From Achromobacter sp. AONIH1 (lineage in GTDB: Bacteria > Pseudomonadota > Gammaproteobacteria > Burkholderiales > Burkholderiaceae_B): a DNA stretch of 64,000 nucleotides. Of the stretch, positions 1 through 8,750 are shown in pieces. The DNA lies in the NCBI RefSeq assembly GCF_002902905.1, contig NZ_CP026124.1:1364001-1428000 (forward strand), in the 5' to 3' direction. Position 1 is the stretch's first letter. Each line of letters starts with the position of its first letter. The position numbers and the translations under genes are program-made. The notes under the pieces were generated by a model. That model did no database searches. It worked only from the letters and a program-made list of their open reading frames with translations, and was not told the origin of the DNA.

Positions 1-419
1 CGCTCGGTCATTTCCTTGGCGCGCAGCAGCTGCTGTTCCTGCATGCGGCGCTCGGTCTCGTCGCGCGTGATCTTGGCGTAGCCGAGCAGTTCGCCGCTGT
101 CGCCGTGGATCGCGTCGATCACCACGCTGGCCCAGAACAGGGTGCCGTCCTTGCGCACGCGCCAGCCCTCGGCGGCGAACTTGCCCCGGTCGCGGGCCCG
201 CGCCAGTCCGGCTTGCGGCAGGCCCGAGGCCCGGTCTTCCGGGGTATAGAAGCAGGAGAAATTCTGGCCGACGATCTCGTCGGCCGCATAGCCCTTGGTG
301 CGTTCGGCGCCGGCGTTCCAGTTGGCGACGGTGCCGTCCGGAGACAGCATATAGATGGCGTAGTCCTCGACACCCTGCACCAGGTGCCTGTACATGACGT
401 CCGAATTCGCGATGGTCAT
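1..419 (-). CDS. PAS-domain signalling protein, 3' end cut off by window edge
   Basis: The frame is open from ATG at 417-419 down to the window edge and reads as one PAS sensor domain, roughly residues 8-125. The segment contains DYAIYMLSPDGTVANWN near the N-terminus, GYAADEIVGQNFSCFYTPED in the middle, and GYAKITRDETERR at the end, followed by the start of a coiled coil (RMQEQQLLRAKEMTE). PAS domains of this type usually sit at the N-terminus of hybrid histidine kinases or diguanylate cyclases; the output domain lies outside the window, so the protein cannot be named. There is no signal peptide, so the sensor is probably cytoplasmic. A second ATG eight codons in (393-395) could be the start. 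Its promoter would lie in 420-602, where I see no recognisable site. Confidence 0.75.
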   Translation of the reverse strand, partial: MTIANSDVMYRHLVQGVEDYAIYMLSPDGTVANWNAGAERTKGYAADEIVGQNFSCFYTPEDRASGLPQAGLARARDRGKFAAEGWRVRKDGTLFWASVVIDAIHGDSGELLGYAKITRDETERRMQEQQLLRAKEMTE

Positions 420-602
420 AGCTTATGGCCGGTCTTCCGGCATGGGCCGCCGCTGCGGCTGGCATGAAAACATGACGGGATATATGGCTTTACGTCTGCG
501 GAAGCCAAATATTTATCCCGCATATGAAAATGCCAAAAGCCTGCGCATTATTGCGAAGGCCGTCCAACTGTTGCGAAAAAGTACGCCTATCCGGCGCGGT
601 GT

Positions 603-1721
603 TCAGCCTCGGCCGAAGCCCACGCGTTGCTTGAGCGCCTGCGCGATCATCGCGGTGTCGATGTCCTTGCCCGGATGGCGCTGGCAGAAGTCGTAGAGCA
701 CCGCCACGTAGGCGTTGCCCAGCAGCTTGGTGAGGGTGGCGGCGGTGGTGGCGGCGATGGTGCCGCCGGCCGCGCTGCCGGCGCCCGGGATCAGCTTGAG
801 CAGGCTGGACACCACCGAGCGGCCGATCAGCGTGGCGGCCGAGGCGCCCAGCGTGGACGTGACCAGCGTGGTGATGGCCGCCGTGTCCAGCTCCATGCCG
901 AAGGTGATGCCGATCTTGGCGATCATGCCGACCTGGATCGGCACCAGCGCGAAGGCGTCGGAAAACGGGATGGGCGCGGCGGCGGCCGACGCGGCCAGGC
1001 CGGCGGCGATGTTCACTTCGATCTCAGCCCGCTTTTTTTTTACTTCCAGCGCCTGCTTGTTGCGGGTGGACAGCGCATTGGCGTAGGCGCGCTGCTGCGC
1101 CTCGGGGATGGCCTGGGCGGTGGCGGCGATTAGCTCGTCCAGCCCCATGGGCGGCAGATCCGCGTCCAGCTCGTCGATGCGCTCGGGCAGCGCGCGCACC
1201 GGCACCACCTGCCGGGCGCGCGGCAGCAACTCGCGCGCGGTGTCGGCGAACGGGCTGTTCTTGCGGGCCTTGGTCAGCACCGTGATGACGGGAATGCCGG
1301 CGTCCGCCAGCATGTTGCACAGCGCGATCTCCGCGTCCTCGACGCGGTGGCTGCTGTCCTGGATGCAGAGCCAGGCGATGTGGATGTGGCGTTCCTGATC
1401 GGCGGCGGCTCCGCGCTCGCGGATCAGCGCGTCCAGCTCGCGGCGCGAGGCTTCGTAGTCGGCTACTTCCAGGCCGCGCGTGTCGATGATGGTGAGCGGA
1501 TGGCCGGGCCGGGTGAATTCCTGGGTCGTCGAGGTCACCGGCTTGCCCGCGCCGGTGCGCGCCAGCTCGCCACGGAACACGGCGTTGATCAGCGTGCTCT
1601 TGCCCACGCCCGTCTTGCCGGCCACCAGGATGTTGACGCGGCCGGCCCCGCGCGTCGCGGTGCTGATCGCGTCGGCGATGGCGTCTTGCAGGGGCAGCGG
1701 ATCGGGCATGGGGGCGGGCAT
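603..1721 (-). CDS. Era/dynamin-like GTPase with hydrophobic YcjF/DUF697-like C-terminal region
   Basis: A 372-residue P-loop GTPase. The G1 motif GKTGVGKST is at about 35-43, a switch-type threonine follows in VTSTTQEF, the G3 motif DTRG is at 80-83 and G4 is a TKAR variant at 150-153. From about residue 235 the protein becomes alanine-rich and hydrophobic with glycine zippers (GLAASAAAAPIPFSDAFALVP, later a GAGSAAGG stretch), the layout of the DUF697/YcjF family that ties GTPases to the inner membrane. The role is unknown; relatives are linked to membrane stress. The two halves are joined by a lysine stretch at 228-230 encoded by an unbroken run of nine A residues, treated separately. The gene stands alone, divergent from the permease at 1894. 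Confidence 0.8.
   Translation of the reverse strand: MPAPMPDPLPLQDAIADAISTATRGAGRVNILVAGKTGVGKSTLINAVFRGELARTGAGKPVTSTTQEFTRPGHPLTIIDTRGLEVADYEASRRELDALIRERGAAADQERHIHIAWLCIQDSSHRVEDAEIALCNMLADAGIPVITVLTKARKNSPFADTARELLPRARQVVPVRALPERIDELDADLPPMGLDELIAATAQAIPEAQQRAYANALSTRNKQALEVKKKRAEIEVNIAAGLAASAAAAPIPFSDAFALVPIQVGMIAKIGITFGMELDTAAITTLVTSTLGASAATLIGRSVVSSLLKLIPGAGSAAGGTIAATTAATLTKLLGNAYVAVLYDFCQRHPGKDIDTAMIAQALKQRVGFGRG
1033..1041 (-). other. A9 homopolymer, dnaX-like slippery sequence inside the GTPase gene
   Basis: Read on the coding (minus) strand, the GTPase codons here are GTA AAA AAA AAG CGG, giving two overlapping heptamers of the form A AAA AAA and A AAA AAG. A -1 shift, or one extra A in the transcript, leads to codons GCG GGC and then TGA at 1024-1026. 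The product would end about residue 232, just after the GTPase domain and before the hydrophobic region. A nine-base A/T run is exceptional in this GC-rich window. That slippage really happens is inference. Confidence 0.5.
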
Positions 1722-1823
1722 CTGGATTGGATTCGTCTGATTCTAATGGGTTCAATCCGTGGAAGTTCGGACGCTTGCCTCGGATAGCCCGGGATTGGAC
1801 GCCGGGTTAGGGATTACGTCATG

Positions 1824-1853
1824 TTGTCCCAAGCTTGCCTATACAAGTATAGA
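1824..1853 (+). promoter_or_regulatory. Candidate promoter with HutC-like operator before the permease
   Basis: CTTGCCTATACAAG at 1834-1847 differs at two of fourteen bases from the perfect palindrome CTTGTATATACAAG found before hutU at 26211. It lies between a possible -35 (TTGTCC, 1824-1829) and -10 (TATAGA, 1848-1853) spaced by 18 bases, where a bound repressor would block RNA polymerase. The start codon follows at 1894. The operator match is seen directly; control by HutC is inference. Confidence 0.5.
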
Positions 1854-1893
1854 TATTGCCGATCAGACCAATACCAAAAGAGAGGGGATATCC

Positions 1894-3303
1894 ATGGATG
1901 AGCAGACAGGCTTGCGCCGTGGCCTGAGCGCGCGGCACGTGCGCTTCATGGCGCTGGGCTCGGCGATCGGAACCGGCCTGTTCTATGGCTCCGCCGCCGC
2001 CATACAGCGCGCGGGGCCGTCGGTGCTGCTGGCCTACCTGATCGGCGGCGCGGCCATCTTCTTCACCATGCGCGCGCTGGGAGAGATGGCGGTGCGCCAT
2101 CCGGTGCCCGGCTCCTTCGGCCATTACGCGACGCGCTACCTGGGGCCGTACCTGGGTTTCCTGACCGGCTGGAGCTATGCCTTTTCCATGCTGATGGTCT
2201 GTCTGGCCGATGTCACCGTGTTCGGCGTGTACATGGGTTTCTGGTATCCGGACACGCCGCGCTGGATCTGGGTGCTGGGCATCGTGCTGTGCATCGGCGG
2301 CTTGAACCTGTGCAGTGTGAAGGTGTTCGGCGAGCTGGAGTTCTGGCTGTCCCTGCTCAAGGTCGTGGCGATCCTGGCGCTGATCGCGGGCGGCGCGGCG
2401 GTGCTGCTCAGCGGCATGCGCATCGGCGACGCGGACGCCACGGCGCCGGCCCTGGCCAACCTGTGGCAGCACGGCGGCTTCTTTCCCAACGGCATCGAGG
2501 GCATGATCGCGTCCTTCACGGTGGTGATGTTCGCCTTCGGCGGCGTGGAGGTCATCGGCATGGCCGCGGGCGAGGCCGGCGATCCCCGGCGCGTCATTCC
2601 CAAGGCGATCAATTCGGTGCCGCTGCGCATCCTGCTGTTCTACGTGCTGACTCTGCTGGTGCTGATGGCGATCTTCCCCTGGAGCAAGATCGGCACGCAA
2701 GGCAGCCCCTTCGTGCAGATATTCAGCAGCCTGGGCATCAAGGCGGCCGCGGACGTGCTGAACCTGGTGGTGATCTCGGCTGTGATCTCGGCGGTCAACA
2801 GCGATATCTTCAGCACCGGGCGCATGCTCTACGGCATGGCGCTGAACGGCCAGGCGCCGGCCGGCTTCGCGCGGGTGTCGCGCTTCGGTGTGCCCTGGAT
2901 GACGGTGGCGGTGATGGGCGCGGGCCTGCTCGTGGGCGTGGCGCTCAATTACCTGTTGCCCGACGGCCTGTTCATGAAGCTGGCGGCCATCGTGACCTTT
3001 TCCGTGGTCTGGGTGTGGCTGATGATCCTGCTGTCGCAGCTGGCCATGCGTCGCCGCCTGGGCCCGGCCGCCGCCGAGCTGGCCTTTCCCGTGCCGCTGT
3101 GGCCCTGGGGTCAGCGCTGCGCCGTCGTCTTCATGCTGTTCGTGTTCGCGGTGCTGGCCGCGTTCGAGGATACGCGCGGCGCGCTGTATGTGGGCCTGGG
3201 CTGGCTCGCGCTGCTGTCGGCGGCCTATCTCTGGCTGTCCGCGATGCGTCGGCGCGCGGGCGGCGCATCGCGGCCTGACTATGATGATGACAAGGAGGAG
3301 TGA
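1894..3303 (+). CDS. APC-superfamily amino-acid permease, paralogue of HutT
   Basis: A 469-residue inner-membrane transporter of the amino acid-polyamine-organocation family with about 12 hydrophobic helices. The N-terminal signature [20 protein letters not shown] is typical of the proline/histidine/GABA permease branch. It aligns along its whole length with the hutT product at 31162-32604, sharing long stretches such as [19 protein letters not shown] and [13 protein letters not shown]. The ATG at 1894 was chosen because it is preceded by GAGGGG at 1883-1888 and aligns with HutT; the frame is open further upstream. The stop is two bases before the dioxygenase start, so the two genes are translationally coupled. 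An amino acid is the likely substrate, perhaps histidine or a derivative, as the HutC-like operator suggests. Confidence 0.85.
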   Translation: MDEQTGLRRGLSARHVRFMALGSAIGTGLFYGSAAAIQRAGPSVLLAYLIGGAAIFFTMRALGEMAVRHPVPGSFGHYATRYLGPYLGFLTGWSYAFSMLMVCLADVTVFGVYMGFWYPDTPRWIWVLGIVLCIGGLNLCSVKVFGELEFWLSLLKVVAILALIAGGAAVLLSGMRIGDADATAPALANLWQHGGFFPNGIEGMIASFTVVMFAFGGVEVIGMAAGEAGDPRRVIPKAINSVPLRILLFYVLTLLVLMAIFPWSKIGTQGSPFVQIFSSLGIKAAADVLNLVVISAVISAVNSDIFSTGRMLYGMALNGQAPAGFARVSRFGVPWMTVAVMGAGLLVGVALNYLLPDGLFMKLAAIVTFSVVWVWLMILLSQLAMRRRLGPAAAELAFPVPLWPWGQRCAVVFMLFVFAVLAAFEDTRGALYVGLGWLALLSAAYLWLSAMRRRAGGASRPDYDDDKEE

Positions 3304-3305
3304 CC

Positions 3306-4127
3306 ATGCATCGCCATGAATTCGAACTGCCGGCCGAGGACATCGCGGCCTTCCAGCGCGACGGCGCGCTCTGTGTGCGGCAGCTGTTCACCGCGCCGGA
3401 AGTCGAGCTGCTGACGCGCGGCATCCAGAAGAACCTGGACGCGCCCAGTCCGCGCGCCAAGGTGGCCAGCCGGCCGGACGATCCCGGCTGGTTCTTCGAG
3501 GACTTCTGCAACTGGCGGGACAACGACGAATACCGGCGATTCATCTTCGACAGCCGCGTGGGCTCGGTGGCCTCGCAGCTGATGGGCGGCGGGCCGGCGC
3601 GGCTCTATCACGACCATCTGCTCGTCAAGGAACCCAACACGCGCCAGCGCACGCCCTGGCACCAGGACCAGCCCTATTACAACGTCGAAGGGCGCATGAA
3701 TTGCAGCATGTGGATGCCGGTGGATCCGGTCGCGCGCGAGGCCACGCTGGAGTTCGTGGCGGGCTCGCACCTGGGGCCTTGGCTGATGCCGCGCACCTTC
3801 CTGGACAACCAGGCCAGGTGGTTTCCGGAAGGCAGCCTGGCGGATCTGCCCGACATCGAGGCCGACCGCTCGCGCTGGCGCATCCTGGGCTGGGAGCTGG
3901 AGCCGGGCGACGCCGTGTTCTTCCACATGCTGACGCTGCACGCGTCCGGCGGCGTGGGCGGAGACCGACGCCGGCGCGCGTTCTCGGTGCGCTTCCTGGG
4001 CGAGGACATGCGGCATGCGCCGCGCGCCTGGCGGACCTCGCCGGCGTTCCCGGGGCTGGAGCAGGAACTGCCGGCGGGCGCGCCGCTGGAGCACGCGCTG
4101 TTTCCGTTGCTGTGGCCGCGCGCCTGA
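3306..4127 (+). CDS. Phytanoyl-CoA dioxygenase (PhyH) family Fe(II)/2-oxoglutarate oxygenase
   Basis: A 273-residue protein of the PhyH family, which hydroxylates small molecules with Fe(II), O2 and 2-oxoglutarate. The iron-binding H-x-D lies in WHQDQPYYN (H119, D121) and the distal histidine is H212 in LTLHASGG; arginines just after it are placed to bind 2-oxoglutarate. ATG 3306 has a strong AAGGAGG at 3292-3298; an in-frame GTG at 3300 is less likely because it overlaps that site. The gene is tightly coupled to the permease, so the imported compound may be its substrate. Ectoine hydroxylase belongs to the same family, but no ectABC genes are present. The true substrate cannot be read from sequence. 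Confidence 0.8.
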   Translation: MHRHEFELPAEDIAAFQRDGALCVRQLFTAPEVELLTRGIQKNLDAPSPRAKVASRPDDPGWFFEDFCNWRDNDEYRRFIFDSRVGSVASQLMGGGPARLYHDHLLVKEPNTRQRTPWHQDQPYYNVEGRMNCSMWMPVDPVAREATLEFVAGSHLGPWLMPRTFLDNQARWFPEGSLADLPDIEADRSRWRILGWELEPGDAVFFHMLTLHASGGVGGDRRRRAFSVRFLGEDMRHAPRAWRTSPAFPGLEQELPAGAPLEHALFPLLWPRA

Positions 4128-4167
4128 TGCCGGTGGCGGATCGGGCAAGTCGCGGCGTTGGCCCGGC

Positions 4168-5010
4168 TCAGGCCTTGGGCGCTTCGTACAGATTCTCGGG
4201 GCCCGGGAAGCGCCGGGCCTTCACTTCCTCGGAATAGGTCCGCGCCGCGGCCTGGATGCGTTCGGACAGCGTGTCGTAGCGCTTCACGAAACGGGCGGTG
4301 CGCTCGAACATGCCCAGCATGTCGTCCACCACCAGCACCTGTCCGTCGCATGACGCGGACGCGCCGATGCCGATCACGGGGCAGGACAGGCTGGCGGCGA
4401 TCGATGCCGCCAGCGGTTCCACCACGCCCTCGACCACCACCGCGAAGGCGCCGGCGGCGGCGATGGCTTCGGCGTCGGCCGCGATCTTGGCCTGCTCGGC
4501 ATGGCCGCGTCCGCGCGCGCCGTAGCCGCCCAGGATGTTCACGGCCTGCGGCGTCAGGCCCACATGTCCCATCACGGGGATGCCGCGCGCCGACAGGAAG
4601 GCGACCGTGGCGGCCATGGCCTCGCCGCCTTCCAGCTTGATGGCGGCCGCGCCGGTTTCCTTCAGCACGCGGGAGGCCGACGCGAAGGCCTGCTCGGGAC
4701 TGGCTTCGTAGCTGCCGAAAGGCATGTCCACCACCACCAGCGCGGTGCGCGCGCCGCGCGCCACGGCCGCGCCGTGCGCGATCATGGTGTCCAGCGTGAC
4801 GGGGACGGTGGATGGCAGTCCGTAGATGGTCTGCGCCAGGCTGTCGCCCACCAGCAGCGCGTCGCAGCAGGGATCCAGCAGCTCGGCCATGCGCGCCGTG
4901 TACGCGGTCAGCATGACCAGCGGTTCCTGGCCCTTGCGGGCGCGGAAGGCGGGCACGGTCATGCGGCGGGGGGCGGGAGCGTTGGCATTCAGGGTGGCGG
5001 TGGTCGACAT
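4168..5010 (-). CDS. panB: 3-methyl-2-oxobutanoate hydroxymethyltransferase
   Basis: A 280-residue PanB, the usual length. It transfers a hydroxymethyl group from 5,10-methylene-tetrahydrofolate to 2-oxoisovalerate to give ketopantoate, the first committed step towards pantothenate and coenzyme A, in the cytoplasm. Family hallmarks are [14 protein letters not shown], the metal-binding [38 protein letters not shown] and [20 protein letters not shown]. The N-terminus carries an extra 15 or so residues before the conserved core. GAGG lies about seven bases before the ATG. panC is not adjacent. Its 3' end faces the dioxygenase gene, 40 bases away, with no strong terminator visible. Confidence 0.95.
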   Translation of the reverse strand: MSTTATLNANAPAPRRMTVPAFRARKGQEPLVMLTAYTARMAELLDPCCDALLVGDSLAQTIYGLPSTVPVTLDTMIAHGAAVARGARTALVVVDMPFGSYEASPEQAFASASRVLKETGAAAIKLEGGEAMAATVAFLSARGIPVMGHVGLTPQAVNILGGYGARGRGHAEQAKIAADAEAIAAAGAFAVVVEGVVEPLAASIAASLSCPVIGIGASASCDGQVLVVDDMLGMFERTARFVKRYDTLSERIQAAARTYSEEVKARRFPGPENLYEAPKA

Positions 5011-5081
5011 GCGGGCCTCGTGTTCGGGATGCGCGGCGGGCCTGGCAGGCAGCGCCGCGTCCCGAGCTTAACCCAGGCGCT

Positions 5082-5990
5082 TCATGGCTGTGGCAGCGCA
5101 AGCGCGGCGCGCATGTCCTCCAGGAAGGCCGCCGTGATCTCGTTCAGGTGGGGGCGCTTCTTGGCCACCAGCGTGATGTCCACGTCGTAATGGAACAGCG
5201 CCGGATTCAGAGGCCGCAGCAGGCCGGCCTGCACATAGGGCGCGGCATAGGCCTCGGGCAGGTAGCCCAGGTGCGCGCCGGAAAGGATCAGCACCGCGGC
5301 GGCCTCCATGTTGTCGGCCTCGGAGGTAATGCGGCGCGGCAGGCCCGCGAAGGAGGCCTCGGGCAGCGGATAGGTGCGCCAGGTCCAGTCCGACTCGGCC
5401 ACGTCGCCCGGGCCCAGGCTGCCGGCGCGGGCCGCCAGCGCGTGGCCCGCGCCGCAATAGGCCACCTGGCGCTCCTGGAACAGCGTGGCGTAGTCCAGCA
5501 TCGGAACGCGGTGCAGGAAATAGCCCACTGCCACCTGCATTTCGTCCTTCAGGATCAGCTCTTCCAGTTCGCGTGGGCCGCGGATCAGCAGCGACAGCCG
5601 CACCGCTTCGTCGCGTTGCCGGAAGCGGGCGATGGCGCGTGCGATCAGCCCGTTCTGTTCCAGCGTGGCGTTGCCGATCAGGCCCAGCGTCAGGCTGCCG
5701 ACCAGCTGGCGATGCATGTTGCGGGCCTCGGCGGTGAAGTTGTTCAGCGAGGTCAGCGCGCCGCGCGCCAGCCGGGCGAAACGCTGGCCCTTGGCCGTCA
5801 GCCGGAAGCCGCCACGGCCGCGCTCGCACAGGCGGAAGTCCAGCCGCGTCTCCAGCGTGGCGAGCTGGCTGCTGATGGTGGACTGGCCCACGCCCAGCAC
5901 GTCCTGCGCGGCCGATACGCCGCCGGCGTCGACGATGGCCAGGAACACCCTGATCAGCCTGAGATCCAGATCGGTAACGGTGGACAGCAT
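5082..5990 (-). CDS. LysR-family transcriptional regulator
   Basis: A 302-residue LysR-type regulator. The winged helix-turn-helix fills roughly residues 8-67 (DLRLIRVFLAIVDAGGVSAA then GQSTISSQLATLETRLD), followed by a substrate-binding domain from about 95 onward. It is divergent from a sodium/solute symporter and an agmatinase-family ureohydrolase, the usual arrangement for a LysR protein that activates its neighbours. A comparable LysR / symporter / guanidinobutyrase set (gbuR-gbuA) is known in Pseudomonas aeruginosa, so an effector such as 4-guanidinobutyrate is plausible, but this is inference from context. Confidence 0.85.
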   Translation of the reverse strand: MLSTVTDLDLRLIRVFLAIVDAGGVSAAQDVLGVGQSTISSQLATLETRLDFRLCERGRGGFRLTAKGQRFARLARGALTSLNNFTAEARNMHRQLVGSLTLGLIGNATLEQNGLIARAIARFRQRDEAVRLSLLIRGPRELEELILKDEMQVAVGYFLHRVPMLDYATLFQERQVAYCGAGHALAARAGSLGPGDVAESDWTWRTYPLPEASFAGLPRRITSEADNMEAAAVLILSGAHLGYLPEAYAAPYVQAGLLRPLNPALFHYDVDITLVAKKRPHLNEITAAFLEDMRAALALPQP

Positions 5991-6265
5991 AGGGTAATCA
6001 CCTATTAAACATTGATAGTGATCGATGCTTGTTGAGCGAACGAGATATGGATCGTGAATTGCGTGATTTCTATTATTCCATCGGGCCTTGCAGGCATGAA
6101 AGTCCTACGTTGAAAAGCGCGGAAATCATGCCGGCAATGGCTGGAAAGCAGGTTTTGCGGAAATTCACTTTTATACATATCGGTGTTTCGTGCAACGCCT
6201 GTGAATGGCATCAAGACCACATGGCGCGCCCTGGACGCGCGCCGGAAACGAATCGAGGGGCGGAC
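5991..6265. promoter_or_regulatory. Divergent promoter region of the LysR and symporter genes
   Basis: This 275-base spacer is AT-richer than its surroundings. ATCAC at 5997-6001 and GTGAT at 6018-6022 form an inverted repeat around TATTAAACATTGATA (6003-6017), a layout compatible with a LysR-type recognition site just before the regulator's own start. The remainder before the symporter start at 6266 holds no gene I can support; GAGGGG at 6255-6260 is the symporter's ribosome binding site. Confidence 0.4.
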
Positions 6266-7672
6266 ATGTACTTGGACATAGGCGTAGTCGTGATCTACAT
6301 GGGCGCGATGCTGTTGCTGGGCTGGTACGGCATGCGGCGCGCGAAGACGCAGGAAGACTTCCTGGTGGCGGGGCGCAACCTGGGGCCCGGCTTCTACATG
6401 GGCACCATGGCGGCCACGGTGCTGGGCGGGGCCAGCACCGTCGGCACGGTGCGCCTGGGCTATGTCCACGGCATTTCCGGCTTCTGGCTGTGCGCGGCGC
6501 TGGGCGCGGGCATCGTGGTGCTGAACCTGTTCCTGGCCAAGCCGCTGCTCAAGCTGCGCATCTATACCGTGACCCAGGTGCTGGAGCGGCGCTACAGCCC
6601 GGCCACGCGCCGCGTAAGCGCGCTGGTGATGATGGCCTACGCGCTGATGCTGGCCGCCACGTCCGTCATCGCCACCGGCACGGTGATGCACGTATTGTTC
6701 GACCTGCCCTTCTGGGCGGCGGTGCTGCTGGGGGGCGGCGTGGTCGTCATCTATTCGGCGGTGGGCGGCATGTGGTCGCTGACGCTGACCGACATCGTGC
6801 AGTTCGTGATCAAGACCGTGGGCCTGATGTTCGTGCTGCTGCCGATCTGCATCATGCGCGTGGGCGGCTGGGACCAGCTGGTCGCGCGCCTGCCGGCCGC
6901 CAGCTTCGACTTCACCACCATCGGCTGGAGCACCATCGCCACCTACTTCGTCATCTATTTCTTCGGCATCCTGATCGGCCAGGACATCTGGCAGCGTGTG
7001 TTCACCGCCCGCACCACGGGCGTGGCGCGCGTCGCCGGCAGCGTGGCCGGGGTGTACTGTGTGCTTTATGGTCTGGCCGGCGCGTTGATCGGCATGGCCG
7101 CCAAGGTGCTGCTGCCCGATCTGGACAATCCCAACAACGCCTTCGCCGCCATCGTGCAGGCCAGCCTGCCCGACGGCATCCGCGGTCTGGTCATCGCCGC
7201 CGCGCTCGCGGCCATGATGTCCACGGCCAGCGCCGCCATGCTGGCGACCTCCACCGTGCTGGCGGAAGACCTGCTGCCCGCGCTGCGCGGCGGCCGCCGC
7301 TTCGAGAACGTGAGTTCGCACCGCCTCATCACGCTGCTCGCGGGTTTCACGGCCGTCGGCATCGCGCTGGCGGTGGACGATGTGCTCAGCGCGCTGACCT
7401 GCGCCTACAACCTGCTGGTGGGCGGCATGCTGGTGCCCCTGCTGGGCGCGATCTACTGGCGCCGCGCCACCACGCCGGCCGCCATCGCCAGCATGTTGCT
7501 CGGTTGCGGCGCGGCCATCGTTTTCATGATCAAGGACGGCCTGGACGCCAACACGCCCATTTACGTCAGCCTGGCCGTCAGCCTCGCCAGCCTGGTCGTG
7601 ATCAGCCTGGCGACCCGCGCCGACGCGCCCGCGAGCCTGGATGGCGCGCGCGCCCCGGCCCGGGCCGACTGA
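6266..7672 (+). CDS. Sodium:solute symporter family (SSS) transporter
   Basis: A 468-residue inner-membrane protein with about 13 hydrophobic segments and SSS hallmarks: a KTQEDFLVAGRNLG stretch after the first helix, GGASTVGTVRLGYVHG, and SAVGGMWSLTLTDIVQFVIK, the site matching the family's GGxxAVxxTDxxQ signature. ATG 6266 is preceded by GAGGGG six bases away; the frame is open upstream but without a better start. The stop is 24 bases from the ureohydrolase start, so the two are very likely one operon under the divergent LysR regulator. Import of a guanidino compound that the next gene hydrolyses is the natural reading of the pair. The exact substrate is inferred only. Confidence 0.85.
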   Translation: MYLDIGVVVIYMGAMLLLGWYGMRRAKTQEDFLVAGRNLGPGFYMGTMAATVLGGASTVGTVRLGYVHGISGFWLCAALGAGIVVLNLFLAKPLLKLRIYTVTQVLERRYSPATRRVSALVMMAYALMLAATSVIATGTVMHVLFDLPFWAAVLLGGGVVVIYSAVGGMWSLTLTDIVQFVIKTVGLMFVLLPICIMRVGGWDQLVARLPAASFDFTTIGWSTIATYFVIYFFGILIGQDIWQRVFTARTTGVARVAGSVAGVYCVLYGLAGALIGMAAKVLLPDLDNPNNAFAAIVQASLPDGIRGLVIAAALAAMMSTASAAMLATSTVLAEDLLPALRGGRRFENVSSHRLITLLAGFTAVGIALAVDDVLSALTCAYNLLVGGMLVPLLGAIYWRRATTPAAIASMLLGCGAAIVFMIKDGLDANTPIYVSLAVSLASLVVISLATRADAPASLDGARAPARAD

Positions 7673-7696
7673 GTTTTCATCAAGCAGGAGCAAGAC

Positions 7697-8743
7697 ATGA
7701 CTTTCACGCCCGAAAAATTGCAGGCGCTGCGCGAGCGCTTCGGCGGCGCCAACGAGGCCGAGATCCACGATCCGCATTTCCGCGCCATCGCGGCCAATGT
7801 GATCAACGACAGCGGCACGCGCATGGCGCCCTATGCCGGCATGCCCACGCTGCTGGACGCGCCGGCCCGGGCGATGGACTGGAGCCGGCCCGAATTCGGC
7901 GACCTGGAGGTCGCGCTGCTGGGCGTGCCGATGGACCTGGGCGCCAGCAACCGCAGCGGCTGTCGCTTCGGGCCGCGCGCCCTGCGCGCGATCGAGCGCG
8001 TCGGCCCTTACAACCACGTACTGAAATGCACGCCCGTGACCCAGCTGCGCGTGGCCGACATCGGCGACGTGCCGATGCGCAGCCGCTTCAGCCTGGACCA
8101 GTCGCACGAAGACATCGAGGCCATCTACCGGCATATCCAGCAGGCCGGCGTGATCCCGCTGTCGGCGGGCGGCGATCATTCGGTGACCTTGCCCATCCTG
8201 CGGGCGCTGGGCCGCGAGCGGCCGCTGGCGCTGATCCACTTCGACGCGCATTGCGACACGGGCGGGCCGTTCGACGGCAGCCGCTTCCATCACGGCGGCC
8301 CGTTCCGCCAGGCCGTGCTCGACGGCGTGCTCGATCCCACGCGCACCATCCAGATCGGCATCCGCGGCGCGGCCGAGTATCTGTGGGAGTTTTCCTACGC
8401 CTCGGGCATGACCGTGATCCATGCCGAGGACATTCCCCGGCTGGGCGTGGACGCCATCGTGGCCAAGGCGCGCGAGGTGGTGGGCGACGCGCCGGTCTAC
8501 GTGTCGTTCGACATCGACTGTCTGGATCCCGCCTTCGCGCCCGGCACCGGCACGCCGGAAGTGGGCGGCGTGACGGTGCGCGAGGCCCAGGCCATGCTGC
8601 GCGGGCTGGCGGGGCTGAACATCGCCGGCGGCGATCTGGTGGAGGTGGCGCCGGCCTACGACGCCACCGCCAACACCGCGCACGCCGGCGCGCAGATCAT
8701 GTTCGAGATCCTGAGCCTGATGTGCGTGGCGCGCGGGCGCTGA
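7697..8743 (+). CDS. speB: Agmatinase/guanidinobutyrase-family ureohydrolase
   Basis: A 348-residue Mn-dependent ureohydrolase that releases urea from a guanidino substrate. All six metal ligands are present: H161 in GGDHSV, D183, H185 and D187 in HFDAHCDTGG, and D272 and D274 in SFDIDCLDP. The enzyme is longer than typical agmatinase, about 306 residues, owing to an extended N-terminus of about 40 residues, and resembles guanidinobutyrase or guanidinopropionase in size. AGGAG at 7686-7690 precedes ATG 7697. Together with the upstream symporter and the LysR gene it forms a probable uptake and catabolism cassette. Agmatine and 4-guanidinobutyrate cannot be told apart from sequence alone. It is too close to GbuA-type enzymes to be called formiminoglutamase (HutG). 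Confidence 0.8.
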   Translation: MTFTPEKLQALRERFGGANEAEIHDPHFRAIAANVINDSGTRMAPYAGMPTLLDAPARAMDWSRPEFGDLEVALLGVPMDLGASNRSGCRFGPRALRAIERVGPYNHVLKCTPVTQLRVADIGDVPMRSRFSLDQSHEDIEAIYRHIQQAGVIPLSAGGDHSVTLPILRALGRERPLALIHFDAHCDTGGPFDGSRFHHGGPFRQAVLDGVLDPTRTIQIGIRGAAEYLWEFSYASGMTVIHAEDIPRLGVDAIVAKAREVVGDAPVYVSFDIDCLDPAFAPGTGTPEVGGVTVREAQAMLRGLAGLNIAGGDLVEVAPAYDATANTAHAGAQIMFEILSLMCVARGR

Positions 8744-8750
8744 GCGCGCG

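Noticed and set aside
3306..4127. Ectoine hydroxylase
   Set aside because: Same PhyH family, but no ectoine synthesis genes are nearby and the gene is coupled to an amino-acid permease instead.
7697..8743. Formiminoglutamase (HutG) completing the hut pathway
   Set aside because: It belongs to the same superfamily, but its partner genes and sequence resemble guanidino-compound hydrolases, and no HutC site precedes its operon.
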